In this document: in pieces, positions 40,505 through 45,711 of the stretch
Position numbering within the stretch: the stretch's first letter is position 1
Layout: every line of letters starts with the position of its first letter
Source: Methylobacterium sp.
Lineage (GTDB): Bacteria; Pseudomonadota; Alphaproteobacteria; Rhizobiales; Beijerinckiaceae
Assembly (NCBI GenBank): GCA_013823325.1
Contig: PNLY01000040.1
Span: 1-45,711 of the forward strand
Length of the DNA stretch: 45,711 nucleotides
Reading direction: 5' to 3'
Position numbers and translations under genes: made by a program
Notes under the pieces: generated by a model
What the model saw: only the letters and a program-made list of their open reading frames with translations
What the model was told of the DNA's origin: nothing
Database searches by the model: none

Positions 40505-41533
40505 ATGACGAAATGCGGGGAGGCGACTGGGCCGGTCACCATGCAGTCGGTCGCGAAAGCCGCCGGCGTCTCGCCGATGACGGTGTCGAACACGTTCAAA
40601 TATCCTGAGCGGGTGCAGGAAGAGACGCGCCGGCGCGTTCGCGAAGTCGCCGCCGAGCTGGGCTATATTCCCAATCACGTCGCCGGAAACCTCGCTTCGG
40701 GCCAGAGCCGCGTCATCGGCGCGGTCATCCCCTCGATCAAGAACTCCAGCTTCTACAAATATGTCCGCGGCATGCAGGACGCCGCGGCTGAGACCGGCTA
40801 CGAACTCGTCCTCAAGCTCGCCGATACGAAGCGGCAGGAGACGGCGGCGATCCGGACTTTCATCGGCCTGCGCGTCGCGGGCATGACGCTGGTCGGCAAC
40901 GAGCATGAGGACCAGGCCGCCGACCTGCTGCGCAAGACCGGGGTTCCGGTGGTGGAGGCCTGGGTCCATCGCGATCCGCTCGACATGGCCGTCGGCTATT
41001 CCGCGGCAGCCGCGACGCGGGCCATGGTCGATCACCTCGCCGCCGCCGGCCGCCGCCGCATGGGCTTCATCGGATATGCCGGCGATGTCGCCAGTCGCTA
41101 CACCGAGCGCCTGCCGGCCTTCGAGGAGCGCATGCGCCAGCACGGGCTCGACCCCGGCCTGTGCCATCTGGCCGACGAGGCCGACGGCTTCGGCGCCGGT
41201 CCCAAAGCGCTCGATGCCCTCCATCGCATGGACGGGTCGATCGACGCCCTGCTGTGCCCGACCGACATCGTCGCGGCCGGGGTCCTCTTCGAATGCGGGC
41301 GGCGCGGCTGGAGCGTGCCGGAACGCCTCGCCGTCGCCGGCTGGGGCGACTACGAGATCGCCTCCGAGATCTCGCCGCAGATCACGACGGTCCAGCCCAA
41401 CGCCTATGAGATGGGCCGCACCGCGATCGACATGGTCGTCGCGCGCGCCGCCGGCCTGGAATCAGGGACGCGCCTGACGGATACGGGGTTCGAAATCATC
41501 GCGCGGGCCAGCACGGCTGCCGGAATGGAGTAG
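40505..41533 (+). CDS. LacI-family transcriptional regulator
   Basis: This is a 342-residue regulator. The helix-turn-helix with hinge is VTMQSVAKAAGVSPMTVSNT (residues ~11-30) and the hinge helix lies near 45-60 (HVAGNLASGQS). The periplasmic-binding-protein-like effector domain (~65-335) has IGAVIPSIKNSSFYKYVRGM, GFIGYAGDVASRYTERLPAF and VAGWGDYEIASEISPQITTV. The ATG at 40505 follows GGGGAGG; an upstream in-frame start at 40367 would run through the operator. LacI regulators usually sense sugars or small polar metabolites. Convergent with the dihydroxyacetone kinase gene. Confidence 0.93.
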   Translation: MTKCGEATGPVTMQSVAKAAGVSPMTVSNTFKYPERVQEETRRRVREVAAELGYIPNHVAGNLASGQSRVIGAVIPSIKNSSFYKYVRGMQDAAAETGYELVLKLADTKRQETAAIRTFIGLRVAGMTLVGNEHEDQAADLLRKTGVPVVEAWVHRDPLDMAVGYSAAAATRAMVDHLAAAGRRRMGFIGYAGDVASRYTERLPAFEERMRQHGLDPGLCHLADEADGFGAGPKALDALHRMDGSIDALLCPTDIVAAGVLFECGRRGWSVPERLAVAGWGDYEIASEISPQITTVQPNAYEMGRTAIDMVVARAAGLESGTRLTDTGFEIIARASTAAGME

Positions 41534-41574
41534 GCCGAGCCGCCCACGCTATCGCAGGCCGGGCGCGACAGCTT

Positions 41575-43269
41575 CTAACGACGCGCAACGGCATCGAGCC
41601 AGATCGACACCGCGACGGCGCCGCCATCCGGCGAGCCGAGGGCGCGCTCGCCGAGATAGCTCGCCCGCCCGAGCCGCGGCTTCATCATGGCGGTGGCTTC
41701 CGCGCCGGCCTTGGCGGCTTCCGCCGCCAGGCTCCAGGCCCGGGCCGGCGGCAGGCCGTATTGCGCCGCTTCGGCCAGGGCTCGTGCCGCGGGCAACAGA
41801 GCGTCGAGCATCGTCCGGTCGCCGGCCTGGGCGCCTCCCAGCTCGGAGACGGCGTCGGCGCCTGCTGCGAACGCATCGGCCCAGTCGGTGAGCCCGGTGC
41901 TCGGCCCTTCGGCTAGGCGCCGCGCCGCGCGCAGCAGGCCGACGGCGTAGAACGGTCCCGAGCTGCCGCCGATGGCGCGCCGCAATTGGCCGGCGAGCAA
42001 AGCAAGGACGGAGGCGGCGCTGTCTGACCTGTCCGCACTGCATGAGGCCCGGATGGCCTCCGCGGCACGGCTCATACTGATGCCGAGATCGCCGTCGCCG
42101 GCCTTGCTGTCGAGCTCGGTCAGACGGGGCTCTGCCGCTTCCAGGGCCGCCGCGCAGGCGAGGGCGGCGGTTCGCACCGCGGCGCCCAGCCTGTCGGCCG
42201 AGGTCATGGTTTCGTCGGCAGCTTCGGCCTCGCCTGCGGCGGCAAGGCTCGGCGCCCGCGGGATGATACCGGCGCCGGGCCAGGCCGGAGCGGCCGCAGC
42301 CCGGTCGAGGAGGGCGAGCCTGTCATCGTCGACTGCCATCAGCGACAGCGAGAAGCCCGGCATTTCGAGCGCGCTCAGCAAGGTGCCGGTCCAGGCACGC
42401 TCGACGATCAGGCCTTGCTCGCGCAGGCGGGCGAGAGCGCGCCGTGCGATCACCGCGAGCTCCATCGGCGTCGTCCCGCCGAGATTGTTGACGAGCAGTG
42501 CGACGCGGGCGCCGGCGTCATGGCCGCCTTCGCCGAGGATGATCTCCAGCATCCGGTCGGTGATCGCGTCGGCGGAGGCGATCTGCTGCCTGGAGACACC
42601 GGGCTCGCCATGGATGCCGAGGCCGAACTCGATCTCGTCCTCGCCGAGCGTGAAGCCGGGGACGCCCACCGCCGGGATGGTGCAGGCGCCCAGCGCCACC
42701 CCCATGGTTCCGGTCGCTGCCGCCGCCGCCCGTGCCGCCGCCGCGACCGTCGCCAGCGGCTGGCCTAGCTCCGCCAGCGCACCGGCGATCTTGTGGACCA
42801 GGACAGTGCCGGCGATGCCGCGCCGCCGCTCCTTCGGCACCGTGTCGCGCAGCGCGACATCGTCCGCGACGACGGCGATCTCGGTCGGGATGCCGCCGGC
42901 CCGCGCGATTTCTGCTGCCAAGCCGAAATTGAGCCGGTCGCCCGTATAGTTCTTGACGATGAGGAGTGCGCCCGCCGGCCCGGCGGCGGCGCGGATGGCA
43001 GCCAGTACCGCATCGACGGAGGGCGAGGTGAAGACGTCGCCCGAGACCGCGGCGTGCAGCATGCCGGCCCCGATATAGCCGGCATGGGCCGGCTCATGGC
43101 CGGCGCCGCCGCCGGAGATCACCGCGACCTGGCGGCTGGCGGGCGCGGGGAGGTCGCTGCGCAGCACGACGTCGTGCTTCGCCAGCAGGGTGAGCCCGGG
43201 ATGCAGCGCGACGAGTCCTTCAAGCATCTCCCTGACGACCATTCGGGGGTCGTTGATCAGCTTCTTCAC
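41575..43269 (-). CDS. dhaKL: ATP-dependent dihydroxyacetone kinase, fused DhaK-DhaL
   Basis: This is a 564-residue fused kinase. The N-terminal DhaK part has ISGGGAGHEPAHAGYIGAGM near 51-70 and the substrate histidine in FGLGIHGEPGVSRQQI near 220. The C-terminal DhaL part has the Mg-binding SKAGDGDLGISMSRA near 388-402 and GGSSGPFYAVGLLRAARRLA. It uses ATP directly rather than PTS phosphate, and phosphorylates dihydroxyacetone or related C3-C4 ketoses (erythrulose-type substrates occur in this family). It starts with GTG at 43269, preceded by GGGAGG. The link to the LacI-type gene hints at a shared regulon with module 2, but this is inference. Confidence 0.91.
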   Translation of the reverse strand: MKKLINDPRMVVREMLEGLVALHPGLTLLAKHDVVLRSDLPAPASRQVAVISGGGAGHEPAHAGYIGAGMLHAAVSGDVFTSPSVDAVLAAIRAAAGPAGALLIVKNYTGDRLNFGLAAEIARAGGIPTEIAVVADDVALRDTVPKERRRGIAGTVLVHKIAGALAELGQPLATVAAAARAAAAATGTMGVALGACTIPAVGVPGFTLGEDEIEFGLGIHGEPGVSRQQIASADAITDRMLEIILGEGGHDAGARVALLVNNLGGTTPMELAVIARRALARLREQGLIVERAWTGTLLSALEMPGFSLSLMAVDDDRLALLDRAAAAPAWPGAGIIPRAPSLAAAGEAEAADETMTSADRLGAAVRTAALACAAALEAAEPRLTELDSKAGDGDLGISMSRAAEAIRASCSADRSDSAASVLALLAGQLRRAIGGSSGPFYAVGLLRAARRLAEGPSTGLTDWADAFAAGADAVSELGGAQAGDRTMLDALLPAARALAEAAQYGLPPARAWSLAAEAAKAGAEATAMMKPRLGRASYLGERALGSPDGGAVAVSIWLDAVARR

Positions 43270-43744
43270 GATGTCCTCCCTGCGGCTTGTCCGGCTGCCG
43301 TCGCGGGCGCGATTCCGGATGTCATCGCGATCCTGCCGCGCCCGTCGCGCCGCGGGAAGCCGTCCCGTCGAGAACCTGTCGCATTGACCGGGCCTCTCGA
43401 TCGGTTCGCCGCCGATGGTCGCGTAGCGGCCCGGAATTGCGAGTACGCGGCTGCGCCGCGGCGCCGTTTCCGCGAGGCGCAGATCCGCTACGGGTTGGAG
43501 AAGTTCGAGGCGTCGGTCGACAGGGACGAGCCTTTCAGCGTTCGCGCCATCTCGCGCGCCGCCCAGCTCCGGGCCGGCTCCTAGGATGTGGTGATGTCAG
43601 CTGGGTCACGGCGATCGTCTCGCCGGAGGTGATCGAGCGGGCCAAGGCGGAGCTGTCGAAGCGCCGGGGGGCTGCCTTGTTCATCACCCAGAATCGCATT
43701 TCTGCGGACGGGTCGCAACATGCGATCGCCTGATCAGCTCGGCC
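43270..43744. other. Intergenic stretch with decayed-looking reading frames
   Basis: Two plus-strand frames look protein-like but lack starts. One ends at 43584 (IRYGLEKFEASVDRDEPFSV, then RAISRAAQLRAGS). The other ends at 43733 (VIERAKAELSKRRGAALFIT, then QNRISADGSQHAIA). They may be remnants of lost genes. No RNA or repeat was seen, and the promoter of dhaKL should lie near its left end. Confidence 0.4.
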
Positions 43745-44029
43745 TCAGGAGAGGCGCCGGTCCTGCAGCTCGACGATCCGCTCGATCATCTCCCGGTGCT
43801 CGGCCAGCAGCTCCTGCAGCGGCCCGATCGGCCGGAAGGCGCGCTGGTCCTGCTCCTCCTCGCCTTGCTCGGTCCAGGCGGCGATCGCCTCGTCGGCGGC
43901 GGCGAGCTGATCGGCCGACAGGGAGGGCGGCGGCGGGGCGCCGGACTCCTCGACGAGGCGCCTTGCGATTTGATGGCGCAGCGCCTCGGCGCGTTCCAGC
44001 ATCGGCTCGAGCGGGTCGGTATAGGGCAT
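43745..44029 (-). CDS. Small hypothetical protein
   Basis: This is a 94-residue, soluble and acidic protein with helical character. The sequence starts MPYTDPLEPMLERAEALRHQ, has a proline-rich turn (SGAPPPPSLSAD) and a glutamate/glutamine-rich middle (WTEQGEEEQDQRAF), and ends with a helix EHREMIERIVELQDRR. AAGG lies before the ATG at 44029. It is divergent from the MgtC-type gene. No family recognised. Confidence 0.55.
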   Translation of the reverse strand: MPYTDPLEPMLERAEALRHQIARRLVEESGAPPPPSLSADQLAAADEAIAAWTEQGEEEQDQRAFRPIGPLQELLAEHREMIERIVELQDRRLS

Positions 44030-44138
44030 CTGGCGAACCTTGCTTCGATACGGCGATATGGCCGCATGAGCCATGCGCGGCAACACCGCGCTTCCTCGCG
44101 CGTTCACGTCCCACGGGCAATCGCAGCGGGAGAACGAC

Positions 44139-44603
44139 GTGACATTCGACATCTGGGGCGAGGCCGACCTTTTGCTGCGCCTGCTGGCGGGGATGGCGGC
44201 CGGGATCGTCGTCGGCTGGGAGCGCACCGGCAGGCAGCGCGCTGCCGGCATTCGCACCTTCGGGCTCGTCGGCCTCGGCACGTCTGCCGCCGCGACTATC
44301 TTCAGCGAGCCGCACCAGATCGACGCCGCCAGCCGCGTCGTGCAGGGGCTGGTGACCGGCATCGGCTTCCTCGGCGCCGGCGTGATCGTGCTGCGCAAGG
44401 GCCATGCGACGCCCCAAGGCCTGACCACGGCGGCGGCGATCTGGGTCACCGCGGCGCTCGGCTGCGCTGCCGGGCTCGGCGACCATGCGATCGTGCTGTC
44501 GGCGACCGTGCTCGCCTTGGGTTTGCTGATCGTCGACCATTCGATCGAGCGCCGGGCAGGCAGGCCGGAGCAAAATCAGGATGGTCGCGACGAAGCTGCC
44601 TGA
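44139..44603 (+). CDS. MgtC/SapB-family membrane protein
   Basis: This is a 154-residue inner-membrane protein. The N-terminal lead ends GEADLLLRLLAGMAAGIVVG, followed by WERTGRQRAAGIRTFGLVGL and the hallmark GLVTGIGFLGAGVIVLRKGH and GLTTAAAIWVTAALGCAAGL. These are the four helices of the MgtC domain, without the longer cytosolic C-terminal domain. MgtC proteins help growth in low magnesium and interact with membrane ATPases; the exact role of short versions is open. The GTG at 44139 follows GCGGGAGAAC; a start at 44073 is possible but adds a doubtful leader. Confidence 0.88.
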   Translation: MTFDIWGEADLLLRLLAGMAAGIVVGWERTGRQRAAGIRTFGLVGLGTSAAATIFSEPHQIDAASRVVQGLVTGIGFLGAGVIVLRKGHATPQGLTTAAAIWVTAALGCAAGLGDHAIVLSATVLALGLLIVDHSIERRAGRPEQNQDGRDEAA

Positions 44604-44886
44604 CCCGCTGAAAATCATCGTGCGGTCAGTTGAATCTCTCTCTGAAAAGCGCTCGCTTTCTCAGGCGAAATCAGTGTATTGACGCAAAGTTCTCACCTGG
44701 CCCGCGATGACGCGAGCCGCTGATCCTGTTGAGGCGGCGCCTTCAGCCTTGTCTCGGCCCTCCGAATCTCCTGTCATTTCTCATCACAGAATTGCCGTCT
44801 TTCTTAAGCAAAGGCGCCCATCCTTCCGACTGCCGTACCCGCGCTCTCCTCCCAGCAAGGCGGACCATGACGATGTGGTTTCGACC

Positions 44887-45513
44887 ATGACGACGCCTGC
44901 CTCCATTGCTCCATGGGCGCTCGGCGTCGCGCTGCTGGCCGGAACTCTGGCCGGCTCTGCCCAGGCCGAGCAACTCGCGGCGAGGACGCGCGGACCGGCA
45001 TCGCCGCCGCCGGCATTCCTGGATTTCTGCACGAAGAACCCGGCGGAGTGCCGCCGCTCCGGCGCCATGACGCGCCAGGCCCTGCTGACGCCGGAACACC
45101 AGCGCGACCTGCAGGAGGTCAATGCGCGGGTGAACTCCACGATCGCGGAGATGTCCGACCGGGAGCATCATGGCCGCGAGGATGTCTGGAGCGTCCCGAC
45201 CGACGGGAAGGGGGATTGCGAGGATTTCGCGCTGCTGAAGCGCAAGCAGCTGATCGAGCGCGGCTGGCCGTCCTCGGCCCTGTTGATCGCGGTCGTCGGC
45301 ACGCCTGCGGGCGAGGGGCATGCGGTGCTGATGGCGACGACCTCCGAGGGGGATCTCGTCCTCGACAACAAGACCTCCCGCATCCTGCCCTGGACGCAAA
45401 CCGGGTACCTGTTCTTCACCCGCATGTCGCAAGCCAATCCCCGCACTTGGGAAGCGATCGATGGCGGCAACATCGCTGTGACAGCCGCAACGCGACGCCC
45501 AAATCGGCCCTGA
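44887..45513 (+). CDS. Bacterial transglutaminase-like cysteine peptidase (BTLCP), exported
   Basis: This is a 208-residue protein with a signal peptide (SIAPWALGVALLAGTLAGSA, cut after QAE-type AQA). Catalytic residues line up as Cys111 (GKGDCEDFALLKRKQL), His145 (GEGHAVLMA) and Asp160 (DLVLDNKT), the LapG-like triad. The family (COG3672) includes periplasmic proteases such as LapG that cleave surface adhesins and control biofilm release. The ATG at 44887 follows the upstream sequence GTTTCGACC with no strong Shine-Dalgarno; the frame is open to 44707. No adhesin or LapD-like gene is in the window. Confidence 0.9.
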   Translation: MTTPASIAPWALGVALLAGTLAGSAQAEQLAARTRGPASPPPAFLDFCTKNPAECRRSGAMTRQALLTPEHQRDLQEVNARVNSTIAEMSDREHHGREDVWSVPTDGKGDCEDFALLKRKQLIERGWPSSALLIAVVGTPAGEGHAVLMATTSEGDLVLDNKTSRILPWTQTGYLFFTRMSQANPRTWEAIDGGNIAVTAATRRPNRP

Positions 45514-45531
45514 GCGAGCTGCTCGCCGAGA

Positions 45532-45557
45532 ATGCCCCGTCCGCTAAGACGGGGCAT
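45532..45557. terminator. Hairpin after the BTLCP gene
   Basis: ATGCCCCGTC (45532-45541) pairs perfectly with GACGGGGCAT (45548-45557) around a CGCTAA loop, 19 bases after the stop. There is no T run. Confidence 0.6.
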
Positions 45558-45633
45558 GTCATGACGTATTCGCTCAGGTCTGCGCCCGCAGCCGGCCGGA
45601 CGTGCACGCATTATCCACCTGGGAACACCCGCG

Positions 45634-45666
45634 ATCCGGCCGGGCTGGCAGATCACCCGGCCGGAT
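45634..45666 (-). terminator. Hairpin ending the minus-strand gene at the window edge
   Basis: ATCCGGCCGGG (45634-45644) pairs with CCCGGCCGGAT (45656-45666), 13 bases past the minus-strand stop at 45679. Confidence 0.5.
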
Positions 45667-45678
45667 AAAGCTGCTGCC

Positions 45679-45711
45679 TCAGCGGCTGAGACCGCCACCG
45701 CCGCCACCGTG
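45679..45711 (-). CDS. C-terminal tail of a glycine-rich protein (cut by window edge)
   Basis: The minus-strand frame entering from the window end reads HGGGGGGLSR and stops at 45679-45681. Glycine/histidine-rich tails of this kind are common at the ends of envelope or surface proteins. Nothing more can be said from ten residues. Confidence 0.35.
   Translation of the reverse strand, partial: HGGGGGGLSR

Noticed and set aside
1..45711. CRISPR array or phage structural genes
   Set aside because: No regularly spaced direct repeats and no capsid, portal, terminase or Cas-like proteins were seen.

Overview
The window is GC-rich chromosomal DNA of an alphaproteobacterium, most likely a member of the Hyphomicrobiales close to Bosea or Methylobacterium. 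This is inferred from codon use, the psd-pssA pair, four sites that fit the alphaproteobacterial EcfG stress promoter (GGAAC-N16/17-CGTT), twin-arginine solute-binding proteins and the many palindromic intergenic repeats. No database search was possible.

Layout. 1-4.1 kb: end of cysS, a DUF559 endonuclease-like gene whose first codons lie in a palindromic repeat pair, a 39-codon micro-ORF, cimA, a second repeat pair, a small secreted protein and a P-loop kinase. 4.1-6.3 kb: a compact module enclosed by inverted copies of a ~95-bp repeat. It holds a winged-helix-like protein gene, a class II tRNA-like gene with an abnormal anticodon loop, a 14-bp copy of its anticodon arm downstream, and an IS1595-family transposase. 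6.3-12.9 kb: an Atm1-type exporter, a P450 divergent from an AraC-type regulator, a methyltransferase and a DMT exporter coupled by stop/start overlaps, and a small membrane protein. 12.9-22.5 kb: stress-type genes, a flavin dehydrogenase, psd and pssA, maf, an LctP-type permease, an SDR, yacG and tRNA-Phe. 22.7-24.3 kb: two PRC-barrel genes with EcfG-type promoters around a peptide gene with a bacteriocin-like leader.

24.3-43.3 kb is a large catabolic region. Module 1 (minus strand, GntR divergent) has a complete polyamine/opine-type ABC importer with a creatinase/aminopeptidase P-like M24 protein, a cupin and a PuuB/DadA-like flavin oxidoreductase. Module 2 (minus strand, LacI divergent) has a second complete ABC importer with an ATP-dependent hydantoinase/oxoprolinase pair (HyuA, HyuB) inside the operon. 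A fused dihydroxyacetone kinase follows. The modules look like uptake-and-degradation units for small nitrogenous or amide compounds, but the substrates cannot be read from the sequence. 43.7-45.7 kb: a small hypothetical protein, an MgtC-type membrane protein, a transglutaminase-like cysteine peptidase, and the glycine-rich tail of a minus-strand gene cut by the window edge.

The least conventional locus is the 4.1-6.3 kb module with the tRNA-like gene. The next most interesting are the cluster of EcfG-type promoters, the repeat-derived protein N-terminus and the hydantoinase/creatinase-like catabolic set.
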